A stretch of DNA of 64,000 nucleotides from Clostridiales bacterium (GTDB lineage: Bacteria; Bacillota; Clostridia; Christensenellales; Aristaeellaceae): NCBI GenBank assembly GCA_004556155.1, contig SFIM01000002.1, positions 1-64,000 of the forward strand, written 5' to 3'. Numbering within the stretch: position 1 is the stretch's first letter; the number at the start of each line of letters is the position of its first letter. The notes beneath the pieces are model-generated. The model worked only from the letters and a program-made list of their open reading frames with translations. It had not been told where the DNA came from and searched no databases. Positions 1 through 8,922 of this stretch are shown piece by piece. The translations under genes and the position numbers were made by a program.

Positions 1-33
1 CGTGTGTGATAAACTACCATTGTCATTTGCCAT
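1..33 (-). mobile_element. tnpA: IS200/IS605-family transposase TnpA, 5' end only
   Basis: Eleven codons are visible before the window edge and read MANDNGSLSHT. This matches the usual N-terminus of IS200/IS605 Y1 (HuH) transposases, where a Ser-Leu-Ser-His-Thr segment precedes the conserved WNCKYH region. A strong AGGAGG lies at 49-44 with a 10-nt spacer to the ATG. The catalytic HuH and Tyr motifs would be outside the window, so function cannot be judged. These elements move as single-stranded DNA and have hairpins, not inverted repeats, at their ends. The identification rests on a short match. Confidence 0.6.
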
Positions 34-126
34 AAATGGCTCGCCTCCTTTGCTTTTGCTGCGGTTGCCAGACCTGCTCTCATTATAGCAAAGGAGGCGT
101 TTCCTGTATCTTAAGCTTTTCCCTCT

Positions 127-143
127 CACCAGCTCCGCTGGTG
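127..143 (+). repeat. Perfect 7-bp hairpin, possible IS200 left-end hairpin
   Basis: CACCAGC and GCTGGTG flank a 3-nt loop and are followed by GTTTTCTTCTT on the + strand. It lies upstream of the transposase start and just beyond the rpsI terminator. It could be the subterminal hairpin of an IS200/IS605 left end. No + strand gene precedes it, so a role as a transcription terminator is less likely. Confidence 0.4.
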
Positions 144-164
144 GTTTTCTTCTTCGCTGAAGCG

Positions 165-204
165 ACAAGAAAAGACCCATGACTGCCATAACAGCCATGG
201 GTCG
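165..204 (-). terminator. Intrinsic terminator of rplM-rpsI
   Basis: A stem of GACCCATG and CATGGGTC with a short imperfect inner stem (174-203) is followed on the minus strand by TTTTCTT. It lies 24 nt past the rpsI stop codon. Confidence 0.85.
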
Positions 205-227
205 GAAATCCTTGATAAAAAGGGAAC

Positions 228-614
228 TCAGCGCTTGCTGAACTGAGGTGCGCGACGAGCGGCTTTGAGGCCGTACTTCTTGCGCTCCTTCATGCGAGGA
301 TCGCGGGTCAAGAAACCAGCCTTCTTCAGATCACCGCGCAGGTCGGGATTGGCCTTGCACAGGGCGCGGCTGATGCCATGACGGATCGCGCCGGCCTGGC
401 CGGTGAAACCGCCGCCATTGACGTTTACCATGACGTCATAGCCGGAAACCTTGGTCAGTTCCAAGGGCTGACGAACGGTCATTTTGAGGGTTTCATAACC
501 GAAATAGTTGTCGATATCGCGGCCATTGATGACGATTTTGCCATCACCAGCCACCAGACGAACGCGGGCCACAGCGGACTTGCGGCGGCCAACAGCATTG
601 AAATCATTAGCCAT
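228..614 (-). CDS. rpsI: 30S ribosomal protein S9
   Basis: This 128-residue protein of the small ribosomal subunit has the conserved opening GRRKSAVARVRL, the central GGGFTGQAGAIRHGISRAL block and the universally conserved basic tail ending in SKR, which contacts P-site tRNA. Length is normal for bacterial S9. The gene follows rplM by 22 nt, the standard L13-S9 pairing, and a strong terminator follows. Nothing is unusual. Confidence 0.98.
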   Translation of the reverse strand: MANDFNAVGRRKSAVARVRLVAGDGKIVINGRDIDNYFGYETLKMTVRQPLELTKVSGYDVMVNVNGGGFTGQAGAIRHGISRALCKANPDLRGDLKKAGFLTRDPRMKERKKYGLKAARRAPQFSKR

Positions 615-636
615 GAATGTATTTACTCCTTCCGCG

Positions 637-1071
637 TTACTTGCTCAGTTCGAGCGTTTCGGGCTTCTGCGCGGCATGCGGATGATTCTCGCCCGCATAG
701 ACGAACAGCTTCTTCGCCATCTGACGACCCAGGGGGCCCTTGGGCAGCATACCAGTGATGGCATGACGCACGGCAAACTCGGGCTTGTCGTTCATCAGGT
801 CGCGGTACTTGGTTTCGCTCATACCGCCGGTGTAGCCGCTGTGATGGTAATAGATCTTCTGATCCAGCTTGCGGCCGGTCAGGATCGCCTTATCGGCGTT
901 GATGATGATTACATAATCGCCGGTATCCACGTGAGGAGTATAGATGGGCTTGGTCTTACCGCGAAGGATATTGGCAACCTGAGTCGCCAGGCGGCCAAGC
1001 ACCATGCCGTCAGCATCAACGACATACCACTTGCGCTCAACGTTTTGCGCATTTGCCATAAAGGTATTCAA
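637..1071 (-). CDS. rplM: 50S ribosomal protein L13
   Basis: This 144-residue large-subunit protein has the conserved ERKWYVVDADGMVLGRLAT region near the N-terminus and the GMLPKGPLGR motif. The start is called at TTG (1071). AGGAGG at 1085-1080 sits 8 nt from this TTG but only 2 nt from the ATG at 1077, and a TTG start gives the usual L13 N-terminus (M-N-T-F-M-A). The gene is the first in a two-gene operon with rpsI, behind a consensus promoter and a structured 5' leader. Confidence 0.95.
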   Translation of the reverse strand: MNTFMANAQNVERKWYVVDADGMVLGRLATQVANILRGKTKPIYTPHVDTGDYVIIINADKAILTGRKLDQKIYYHHSGYTGGMSETKYRDLMNDKPEFAVRHAITGMLPKGPLGRQMAKKLFVYAGENHPHAAQKPETLELSK

Positions 1072-1085
1072 GTACATTTCCTCCT

Positions 1086-1182
1086 TGACAAAATCAAAGC
1101 AATTTAGGGATGGTCTGGCATGATGGTCAGCATGCAGAACCGTGTTCAATAGTTCCCGGGGCTAGCGGAGTCTATTGATGCA
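1086..1182 (-). promoter_or_regulatory. Structured 5' leader of rplM-rpsI (L13 leader candidate)
   Basis: Between the promoter and the ribosome binding site the transcript can form two stem-loops. One pairs CAATAG with CTATTG (1177-1147); the other pairs TCTGCATG with CATGCCAGA, with one bulge (1138-1114). Structured leaders that bind L13 autoregulate this operon in other Firmicutes. Assignment to that RNA family is inferred from position and folding only. Confidence 0.45.
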
Positions 1183-1188
1183 TCTGAT

Positions 1189-1217
1189 ATAATACCGTAA
1201 TTCACAGGATTTGTCAA
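1189..1217 (-). promoter_or_regulatory. Promoter of rplM-rpsI
   Basis: TTGACA (1217-1212), a 17-bp spacer and TATTAT (1194-1189) lie on the minus strand, predicting a leader of about 110 nt. Confidence 0.8.
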
Positions 1218-1291
1218 CCCCGTTTTTGCTTTTCTCTGCAATTTACGCGCAATAACGCAAAAGTTTTTCCGCCGCTTCCCCACCCTATCTC

Positions 1292-1320
1292 TTGACGGCC
1301 GCAGCGTCAGCAAGTAGAAT
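1292..1320 (+). promoter_or_regulatory. Promoter of the PHP gene
   Basis: TTGACG (1292-1297), a 17-bp spacer and TAGAAT (1315-1320). It diverges from the rplM promoter. Confidence 0.65.
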
Positions 1321-1383
1321 ATCGGTTGCGTATATACTTCTTCTTTATTGCATTTCTCAACAGCCGTGAAAGGACCAAAGACA

Positions 1384-2181
1384 ATGGGAAAATTTCTCTG
1401 CGATCACGATCTGCACTGCCACACGATTCTATCCGCCTGCTGCCATGACGAGCGGCAGACCCCTGCCAATATGCTGGCCGTGGCCGAGGCGCATGGTTAT
1501 AGCACGCTGTGCCTGACCGACCATCTGTGGGATAACGCCGTGCCCGGCGCCAGCGAATGGTATCAGCCCCAGGATATCGCGCATGTAAAGCAGTCCCTGC
1601 CCCTGCCCAAGAGCGACAGCGTCCGCTTTCTCTTTGGCTGCGAGACAGATTTCTGCGGTGGCGACAAGCTGGGCCTGCGCCCCGATCACTTTGATGAATT
1701 CAGCTTCGTGATCATCCCGCCCGATCATTTCCATATGGTCAATTTTGTCCGCCCCGAAAGCATTTCGGAGCCCGATCAGATTGCCAATCTGCTGCTGGAA
1801 CGTCTGGAGGAAATCGCGCGCCTGCCTATCCCCTTCCATAAAGTCGGCATCGCGCACCTGACCACGGGGCTGATCAACCGCGGCAAAAACAAGTACGACG
1901 TCATCAACGCCATCAATCAGGATCGCTTCTTTGAGGCCGTGCGCGCCTTTGCCAAGAGCGGCGCGGGCATTGAGCTGAACGGCGCCTGCTTCGCCCCCAC
2001 CTGGCAGGAGCATAAGGATGAGGAATTGTGCCTGTATCGCATCGCCAAGCAGGCTGGCTGCAAATTCTACCTGGGTTCTGACGCGCATATGCAGGAAAAG
2101 ATGCTGCGCATCGTCGAAGTGCTGCCCGAAGTGGTGGAAGCTCTTGGTCTTACGGATGCGGATCGTTTCTGCCTGGAATAA
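1384..2181 (+). CDS. PHP-domain metal-dependent phosphoesterase
   Basis: A 265-residue cytoplasmic protein of the polymerase-and-histidinol-phosphatase fold. Metal-ligand signatures are visible: DLHCHT near residue 8, LTDHLW near 46, a GCETDF segment near 85, AHLTTG near 158 and GSDAHM near 244. The family includes histidinol phosphatases and nucleases, and the substrate cannot be told here because no histidine genes are nearby. The ATG at 1384 is preferred to an upstream in-frame ATG because AAAGGA lies 9 nt before it. It has its own promoter and terminator, so it is probably monocistronic. Confidence 0.8.
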   Translation: MGKFLCDHDLHCHTILSACCHDERQTPANMLAVAEAHGYSTLCLTDHLWDNAVPGASEWYQPQDIAHVKQSLPLPKSDSVRFLFGCETDFCGGDKLGLRPDHFDEFSFVIIPPDHFHMVNFVRPESISEPDQIANLLLERLEEIARLPIPFHKVGIAHLTTGLINRGKNKYDVINAINQDRFFEAVRAFAKSGAGIELNGACFAPTWQEHKDEELCLYRIAKQAGCKFYLGSDAHMQEKMLRIVEVLPEVVEALGLTDADRFCLE

Positions 2182-2194
2182 GCCATATCATGTC

Positions 2195-2233
2195 AAACGC
2201 CGCTGGATCAGCATGACCCGGCGGCGTTTCATT
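2195..2233 (+). terminator. Terminator of the PHP gene
   Basis: AAACGCCGC (2195-2203) pairs with GCGGCGTTT (2221-2229), followed by CATTAT. The T-run is short, so it is only moderately convincing. It separates the convergent PHP and L,D-transpeptidase genes and may serve both. Confidence 0.55.
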
Positions 2234-2241
2234 ATCGATTT

Positions 2242-3954
2242 TTACCCCTGCGGCTGTTCGCTCGCCACCGGTGCTGCCGTCTGGTTCAGGCTTGTGGGCG
2301 GCGGCGTTTGGGTAGGCACAGCCGTCGGCGTGCCTGTCGGCGCAGGGGTCAGGGTGGGCGTTTGCGTAGGCGCAGGCGTGGCGGTAGGCTCGTTTCGCGC
2401 CTCATCATACATATAAGTGAGCGTCTTGCGCCCCGCTACGCCATCCGAGCCCAGACCGCGCGCAATCTGATAGGCTTTCACGGCTGCCTGCGTGCCGCCG
2501 CGATAGGTGCCCGTCACCATGCCGGTGTAATAGCCCAGCTCAGTCAGGCGCATCTGCACCCAGTATACATCATCGCCATGGCTGCCCACATTCATCTGAC
2601 GCACAGTCTGAGGCGGATTGTGGCTGTCATACACCGGCCTTGGGGAAGGCGTGGGCGTAACGTAGTTCAGCTTGTTGTTGGGATTAATGCTGCCCGGCTT
2701 AATGGAATAGGTGAGCTCCGGATCTGCCTTGGCGTCGTCGTGGATCCACACCTGTGTGCCCTCGCCGCAGTTGGTATAGATCCACTTTGCGTCCGGCACC
2801 GTCAGGCGAATGCAGCCGTGCGAGGCGCGCTTGCCCAGGTTTTTATAGGAGGACTCCACCAGATCCTGAGGATCATAATTGCGGTACATCACCGAATGGA
2901 AGGCGATTTCCTCGTTGATTTTTGTCCAGTACTGCGCCGTGCCGCCGCCCCATTTGGGGAAGATGCACCACAGCGCCCGGCGCTTCGTCAGCGTAAAGGT
3001 GCCCAGGGTGCTGGGATAGGCCCTGGTGCCGGTGGAGCAGATAAACGCCTTATGCAGCACGGTAAACTCGCCCTGCGCATCGCGGGTATAGATTTTCGTA
3101 ACCTGGTTTTTTACATCCACCTCGATGAAGTAAGGCGGCGGGGTCGGCTCAGGCGTGGGCATGGGCGTGGCGGAGGCAGGCACCGCAGCGGGCGAAAACA
3201 GCGCGTTCCACGTCTGTTCGCCCACGACGCCATCCTCCTTCAGGCCGTTGTAGCGCTGAAATTTGGTCACAGCCGTCTTGGTGCGGTCATAAAAGCCCGT
3301 AGTCACCTTACCCTCATAAAAGCCCAGCTCCAGCAGCCGCTCCTGCACCTGCTTAACGCGCTCGCCCGTATCGCCTCGCTGCAATTTGCCCGTATAGGTG
3401 ATATTGGGCGTTGGAGTTGGCGTAGGGACGGCGGTAGGCGTGGGCGTAGGCGTTGGGGTAGGCAGGGCAACCGTGCCCGAATAGAGCAGCTTCAGCGTTT
3501 TCACATCAGCCTTGCCCGTAGCCTCCAGGCCGTTATCACGCTGGAATGCCGCCACAGCGGCGCGGGTATTTTTCAGGTACTTTTCGCTCAGCTTATCCTG
3601 ATAATAGCCGTAAGCCTTCAGCGCCTCCTGCAGGCGCTGCACGCCCGCGCTGGTCATGCCGTATTCCAGCGGACGGTAGCACTCGCCATAGATAATCGCC
3701 TGCGTGGCAGCGTCAGCAATGCCGGTCTGCTCCAAATCGTAGGCAGCCTGCACGGCCTTGACGGCTTTGCGCGTAACCTCGGCAAAGGTACCGCTGAGCG
3801 GGCCGTTATAGTATTCCAATTCCTTCAGGCGCGTTTGCAGGCGAAGCACCTCGTCGCCCGTATCGCCGAACTGCAGCCCGGCCGTATTTTCGGCATAGGC
3901 CGCTGTGCAGCATATCAGCAGCGCCAGCAATGCCAGCAGCAATCCTCGCTTCAT
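2242..3954 (-). CDS. Secreted L,D-transpeptidase with four peptidoglycan-binding domains
   Basis: This 570-residue exported enzyme would form 3-3 cross-links or attach proteins in peptidoglycan. A signal peptide (KRGLLLALLALLICCTAAYA) is followed by PG_binding_1 domains near residues 28-80, 95-155 and 190-250, a YkuD catalytic domain near 275-405 with the SHGCIRL active-site motif (catalytic Cys), and a fourth PG-binding domain near 455-505. Long Pro-Thr linkers join the domains and form the C-terminal tail. The ATG at 3954 has GAGGTG 6 nt upstream; a GTG at 3963 overlaps that ribosome binding site. An AT-rich stretch upstream holds a TATAAT (4002-3997) without a clear -35. Confidence 0.9.
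   Translation of the reverse strand: MKRGLLLALLALLICCTAAYAENTAGLQFGDTGDEVLRLQTRLKELEYYNGPLSGTFAEVTRKAVKAVQAAYDLEQTGIADAATQAIIYGECYRPLEYGMTSAGVQRLQEALKAYGYYQDKLSEKYLKNTRAAVAAFQRDNGLEATGKADVKTLKLLYSGTVALPTPTPTPTPTAVPTPTPTPNITYTGKLQRGDTGERVKQVQERLLELGFYEGKVTTGFYDRTKTAVTKFQRYNGLKEDGVVGEQTWNALFSPAAVPASATPMPTPEPTPPPYFIEVDVKNQVTKIYTRDAQGEFTVLHKAFICSTGTRAYPSTLGTFTLTKRRALWCIFPKWGGGTAQYWTKINEEIAFHSVMYRNYDPQDLVESSYKNLGKRASHGCIRLTVPDAKWIYTNCGEGTQVWIHDDAKADPELTYSIKPGSINPNNKLNYVTPTPSPRPVYDSHNPPQTVRQMNVGSHGDDVYWVQMRLTELGYYTGMVTGTYRGGTQAAVKAYQIARGLGSDGVAGRKTLTYMYDEARNEPTATPAPTQTPTLTPAPTGTPTAVPTQTPPPTSLNQTAAPVASEQPQG
2300..2392 (-). repeat. Low-complexity tract encoding a Pro-Thr linker
   Basis: Short GTAGGC/GTGGGC-type units recur here and again at about 3413-3470, encoding alternating Pro-Thr linkers of the L,D-transpeptidase. 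The two tracts are near-identical at DNA level, so slippage or assembly collapse is possible. Confidence 0.7.
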
Positions 3955-4068
3955 GCGGTACACCTCACAATTCTGACGTACTGTAACCAGTGCGTTATTA
4001 TATTGTAATAAAATTGTTATAGAATTGCAAGTACCATCTTTCGGCAGTTCGTGATTTTGGGCAACATT

Positions 4069-5190
4069 TTACGTTTTGTCCCGGATAGCCTGCACCTCGG
4101 CAGCCAGAATATCCATTTCTTCCAGCGTGGAATACGGCCCCACGCTGGCGCGCACTGTTCCCTGCGTGCCCAGATACCGATGCATGCACGGCGCGCAGTG
4201 CAGTCCCCCGCGCAAGCACAGGCCGCGCGCGTCCAGCGCGTCCGCCAGCTCCGAGCTGTCCATACCTGATAGATTAAAGCTGAGCACACCCACGTGCGCG
4301 TCCTCTGCGCGGCCGTAAACCGTCACCCCGTCGATGGAGCTCAGCTGCGCGCGCAGATCGTCAATCAACTCGCATTCATATTGATGAATAGCTGCCTGAT
4401 TGACCGACGCAAAACGAATGCCCTGCAAAAGCCCCGCAATGCCCGGCAATTGCAGCGTGCCACTTTCATAGCGGTCGGGCAGCATCAGGGGCTGATGCAC
4501 GCTCTCGCTGGCCGAGCCCGTACCACCCTCGCGCAGGGGGCGCAGCGCCGCATGCTCGCCCACATATAGAATGCCTGTGCCCATAGGGCCAAGCAGACCC
4601 TTGTGTCCCGGCATGGCAATCATATCCGCGCCCGTATCGTCCAGCGGCAGCGTGCCCGCCGTCTGCGCCGCATCCAGCAGCACCAGCAGGCCATAGCGAT
4701 GCGCGGCGGCGATCAGCTCACGCACGGGCTGCAGCGTGCCCGTCACATTGCTGGCATGGGTCAGGATGCACAGCCGCGTCTGCGGCGTTACGGCCTCGTC
4801 GATGGCCGAAGCGTCCAGCACGCCGCCCTCCCCCGCGCGCAGAATGCTCAGCGATATCTCCCCGCGCTGCTCCATGCCCGCCAACGGGCGCATCACGGCG
4901 TTGTGCGCGTCATGCGTAGCCAGCACATGATCGCCCCGGTGCAGACAGCCGCGAATGGCCATGTTCAGCGCATCCGTGCAGTTGAGGGTAAAGATCACGC
5001 GTTCAGGGGCGCAGCCAAGATACCTGGCCGCCGCCTCGCGGCAGGCGTATACCACCCGCCCGGCGCACAGGGACGCGCGATGCCCGCCACGCCCAGGATT
5101 GCCGAAGGGGCGGCTCATCACCCCGTTTACGGCGCGCAGCACCTCAGGGGGCTTTGGCCAGCTGGTAGCGGCATTATCCAGATAAATCAT
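4069..5190 (-). CDS. Class V aminotransferase-fold enzyme, cysteine desulfurase family
   Basis: A 373-residue PLP-dependent enzyme expected to release sulfur (or selenium) from cysteine-type substrates. It begins YLDNAATSWPKP, typical of NifS/SufS-like proteins. The Schiff-base lysine lies in MPGHKGLLGPMGTG near residue 193, and a conserved Cys-containing GLHCAPCMHR lies near 340. These features resemble the subfamily often found with DUF3343 proteins, and such a gene is the divergent neighbour here. The ATG at 5190 has GGGAGGG 7 nt upstream. No Isc or Suf scaffold is next to it, so a role in general Fe-S assembly is not supported. Confidence 0.85.
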   Translation of the reverse strand: MIYLDNAATSWPKPPEVLRAVNGVMSRPFGNPGRGGHRASLCAGRVVYACREAAARYLGCAPERVIFTLNCTDALNMAIRGCLHRGDHVLATHDAHNAVMRPLAGMEQRGEISLSILRAGEGGVLDASAIDEAVTPQTRLCILTHASNVTGTLQPVRELIAAAHRYGLLVLLDAAQTAGTLPLDDTGADMIAMPGHKGLLGPMGTGILYVGEHAALRPLREGGTGSASESVHQPLMLPDRYESGTLQLPGIAGLLQGIRFASVNQAAIHQYECELIDDLRAQLSSIDGVTVYGRAEDAHVGVLSFNLSGMDSSELADALDARGLCLRGGLHCAPCMHRYLGTQGTVRASVGPYSTLEEMDILAAEVQAIRDKT

Positions 5191-5225
5191 GCGTTTTCCC
5201 TCCCTGCACGCGGATGTGCCGCGCT

Positions 5226-5241
5226 TCATAGTATGCTATGA
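5226..5241. promoter_or_regulatory. Palindrome in the divergent intergenic region
   Basis: TCATAG-TATG-CTATGA is a perfect 6-bp inverted repeat around four bases, within the 73-bp gap between the desulfurase-like gene and the DUF3343 gene. It could be an operator acting on both. No convincing -35/-10 pair was found for either. Confidence 0.35.
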
Positions 5242-5263
5242 GCGCAGACAGGAGGGCATGCAT

Positions 5264-5533
5264 ATGCAGGAGATATTTGGTATCGCATCGTTTCGATCGC
5301 GCCAGCAGGTGATGCGCTTTGACGCGGCGCTGCGCCGCGCGGGCGTTCGCGGGCAGGTAATATCCACCCCGCGCGACGTATCGGTTGGCTGCGGGCTGAG
5401 CGTGCGCTTTGACCCGCAGGACACGGCCAAGGTGCTGACCGTATACAATCAAACGCGCCCCAGCAACCTGATCGGCTTCTACCAGGTGGAGCGCCAGGGC
5501 AGCGGCCGGCCGCGCATCATCCCGCTGCTGTAA
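5264..5533 (+). CDS. DUF3343 domain protein (putative Se/S carrier-like)
   Basis: An 89-residue protein beginning MQEIFGIASFRSRQQVMRF, with VISTPRDVSVGCGLSVRF in the middle. This is the pattern of DUF3343 proteins, which have one conserved Cys (about residue 46) and are annotated as putative Se/S carriers. The start at 5264 gives an 8-nt spacer from AGGAGG; the ATG at 5258 would be only 2 nt away. Its divergent neighbour is a cysteine desulfurase-like enzyme, suggesting persulfide transfer between them, which is inference. Confidence 0.75.
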   Translation: MQEIFGIASFRSRQQVMRFDAALRRAGVRGQVISTPRDVSVGCGLSVRFDPQDTAKVLTVYNQTRPSNLIGFYQVERQGSGRPRIIPLL

Positions 5534-5573
5534 TTAGAATTCCAAACAATTTCCAGACAAACGCCCGGTATTG

Positions 5574-5601
5574 CCCAATCTTTGGACACTGCCGGGTTTT
5601 T
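5574..5601 (+). terminator. Terminator of the DUF3343 gene
   Basis: CCCGGTA (5574-5580) pairs with TGCCGGG (5590-5596), with one G-U pair, followed by TTTTT. Confidence 0.65.
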
Positions 5602-5707
5602 GTCAGTTTTCAAAGCCCTTGCTCATCCTGTAGAATACAGGATGGATGTGATAAGCCGCCTTTGCGCGCTGCACCGCGATAACACAAAAGAAAGGGCCCA
5701 CCATCTC

Positions 5708-6582
5708 ATGATTCATATTCTTTACAATCCCCTTGCGGGCAGCGGCCGCAGCGAGGAAAAGGCGCGCGAGGCTGCCGCGCTGCTTGCCCCACGAGAAACC
5801 GAAATTCTGGATATCACCACGCTGGATACGGCCGCCTTTATGAAAAAGCTGCCGCTTGGGGATGAAGTAGTGCTCTCAGGCGGCGACGGCACCATCAATT
5901 ATTTTATCAACGCGCTGGGCGGGCAGCCGCCTCGCCAGGGCGTGCTGTATTATCCCGCAGGCTCGGGCAACGATTTTATGCACGACGTATCGGCCAAGGA
6001 CAACAGCACCATGGTGCCGCTCAATCGGTATCTTGCCGATTTGCCCACGGTAGAAATCAGCGGCAAGCGCTATTATTTTGTCAATGGCGTGGGCTATGGC
6101 ATCGACGGCTATTGCTGTGAGGTGGGCGATATTCAGCGCTCCGAGGGCAAGAAAAACGTAAACTACACCGCCATCGCCATCAAGGGGCTGCTGTTTGGGT
6201 ATCACCCGGTCCGTGCAACTGTCACGTGAACGGCAAAACGCAGCGCTTCAAGCATGTATGGCTCTCTCCCGCCATGAACGGCCGCTATTACGGCGGCGGC
6301 ATGGAGATAGCGCCTGCGCAGGATCGGCTGAACCCTGACCGCAGGGTTTCGGTGGTGGTGATGCACTGCGCCAGCAAGCTAAAAACGCTGTCCGTTTTTC
6401 CCAGCATTTTCAAGGGCGAGCATGTAAAGCATGACGAGATGGTAACCGTGCTGACTGGTCACGATATCCAGGTGGAATTCGACCGTCCCACCGCGCTGCA
6501 AATCGACGGCGAAACCATTTCGGGCGTAAGGGGCTATCATGTGCGCTCCGCCGCAGAAGCCTCCGAAAAAGCGGTTGGCTGA
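5708..6582 (+). pseudogene. YegS/DgkB-type lipid kinase, interrupted by a frameshift
   Basis: The N-terminal part (from MIHILYNPLAGSGRS, 5708) has the DAGK-catalytic nucleotide-binding GGDGT motif near residue 59 and a GSGND segment near 85. It stops at 6229 (TGA). The C-terminal part continues in another frame from about 6226 to 6582 and contains VNGKTQRFKHVWLSPAMNGR and the typical beta-domain ending with DGE. A single missing base in GTCACGTGAAC (6221-6231) explains the split. Together the parts match a full-length kinase of about 290 residues. The stop and a GTG overlap (GTGA), so a coupled two-part protein is conceivable, but mutation or sequencing error is more likely. Confidence 0.75.
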
Positions 6583-6604
6583 TTGAATCATACATATAAA
6601 ACAT

Positions 6605-6637
6605 GGGCTGCCTCATCATCGAGACAGCCCGTTTTTT
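6605..6637 (+). terminator. Terminator between the lipid kinase and putP
   Basis: GGGCTGCCTC and GAGACAGCCC form a near-perfect stem followed by GTTTTTT. The putP stop codon lies in the T-run. On the minus strand the stem is followed by ATGTTTTAT, so it can act in both directions. Confidence 0.8.
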
Positions 6638-8195
6638 ATGCATTTTTTGCTTTTTCAAATTCCGCCATGATTTTCGCATCCGGCGGCGCGGTCATAAGCG
6701 ATACGACGGCGATCAGAATGGCCGAAAACAGGAAGGCCGGCAGCAGCTCATAGATGCCAAGCAGCCCGCCCATGGGCTTAATCAGCAGCTTCCAGATAAA
6801 CACCATCACGCCGCCGCCAACCATACCGGCAATTGCGCCTGCGCGCGTCGTGCGCTTCCAGAAGAGGGAGAAGAGCATAATCGGCCCAAATGTTGCGCCA
6901 AAGCCCGCCCAGGCAAAGGATACCACCTGGAATATCACGCTGTTTTCATCCCAGGCAATCACAAGGCCCAGCGTCGTAATCAGCAGGATCACCAGGCGTG
7001 ACAGCCGCATAATCTGCTTATCGGTTGCATCCTTTTTGATGATGCCTGCAAACAGATTCTGTGATACAGCGGAGGAGGCAATCAACAGGTAGGAATCGGA
7101 CGAGCTGATCGTGGCCGCCAATATGCCCGCCGTTACAAGGCCGGCCAGCACAGGATGGAACAAAAGCTGCGCTATCTGGGCAAACAGGTTTTCCGCGCCG
7201 CTCTGCGTGGCAAGTGAGACTTCAGCAGGCAGCAGTGCGCGACCCATCACGCCGATGGCCACGGCGGCCGTCAGCGAGATAACCACCCACACGCTGGCAA
7301 TGCGGCGCGAGCGCGTCAGTTCCTCCCCGCGGCGGATGGCCATAAAGCGCAGCAGCACCTGTGGCATGCCAAAGTAGCCCAGACCCCAGCTGAGGGTGGA
7401 AAGGATCTTCAAAAAGCCATAGCTTTCCGGTATGCCAAAGAGGGGCGCGCCGCCCGCGCTCTGCTGCACGCCAGAAGCATCCACCACAGGCGAAGCCAGT
7501 TGCGTCAGCGACAGATATCCGGGGATCGCCCGCGCGTTTTCCATCACCGCGCCGATGCCGCCCGCGTGGCGCGTGCCCACAATCAGTACGCACAGCAGCG
7601 CCGCCACCATTACCATGGCCTGAATGAAATCGGATACGCTCTCGGCCAGGAAACCGCCCAACATGGTATACAGCAGCACAAAAGCCGCGCCCACCAGCAT
7701 CATACTATGGTAGGACATATTAAACAGCCCGGCAAAGAGCTTGCCGCAGGTAACAAAGCAGCTGGCGGCGTACACGGTAAAGAAAATCAGGATAAATATG
7801 GCCGATACGCCCAGAATGACCTTCTTTTTTTCATGAAAACGATTGCTGAGGAAATCCGGCACGGTAATGGCATTGCCAGCGGCCACGGAATAGCTGCGCA
7901 GGCGGCGCGATACCAGCAGCCAGTTCAAGTACGTGCCCAGCGCCAGGCCAATCGCCGTCCAGCCAGCATCCGCCAGGCCGCACCAGTAGGCCAGGCCAGG
8001 CACGCCCATGAGCAGATATCCGCTCATATCCGAGGCCTCGGCGCTCATGGCGGATACCCATGGTCCCAGCGTGCGCCCACCCAGGAAATAGCTTTCAGCG
8101 TTTTTGTTGGATCGGCGTGCAAACAATATGCCAATGGCAATAATCATAAGCATATAGCCCGCCATAACGATTAAAATAACGGCTTGGTTTGTCAT
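6636..8195 (-). CDS. putP: Sodium/proline symporter
   Basis: A 519-residue inner-membrane sodium:solute symporter, with hydrophobic segments along its whole length. The region from RSNKNAESYFLGGRTLGPW to MSAEASDMSGYLLMGVPG is characteristic of PutP in the SSS family, and the length is usual. GGGAG lies 5 nt before the ATG. It begins only 13 nt after livF, so it appears to be the last gene of the branched-chain amino acid transport operon. Proline as substrate is inferred from family similarity. Confidence 0.88.
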   Translation of the reverse strand: MTNQAVILIVMAGYMLMIIAIGILFARRSNKNAESYFLGGRTLGPWVSAMSAEASDMSGYLLMGVPGLAYWCGLADAGWTAIGLALGTYLNWLLVSRRLRSYSVAAGNAITVPDFLSNRFHEKKKVILGVSAIFILIFFTVYAASCFVTCGKLFAGLFNMSYHSMMLVGAAFVLLYTMLGGFLAESVSDFIQAMVMVAALLCVLIVGTRHAGGIGAVMENARAIPGYLSLTQLASPVVDASGVQQSAGGAPLFGIPESYGFLKILSTLSWGLGYFGMPQVLLRFMAIRRGEELTRSRRIASVWVVISLTAAVAIGVMGRALLPAEVSLATQSGAENLFAQIAQLLFHPVLAGLVTAGILAATISSSDSYLLIASSAVSQNLFAGIIKKDATDKQIMRLSRLVILLITTLGLVIAWDENSVIFQVVSFAWAGFGATFGPIMLFSLFWKRTTRAGAIAGMVGGGVMVFIWKLLIKPMGGLLGIYELLPAFLFSAILIAVVSLMTAPPDAKIMAEFEKAKNA

Positions 8196-8208
8196 AAAAT
8201 CTCCCTGT

Positions 8209-8918
<710 letters not shown>

Positions 8919-8922
<4 letters not shown>

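Noticed and set aside
2300..3470. Possible CRISPR or satellite array in the short GTAGGC-like repeats
   Set aside because: The units are in frame with Pro-Thr linkers of the L,D-transpeptidase and have no regular spacers.
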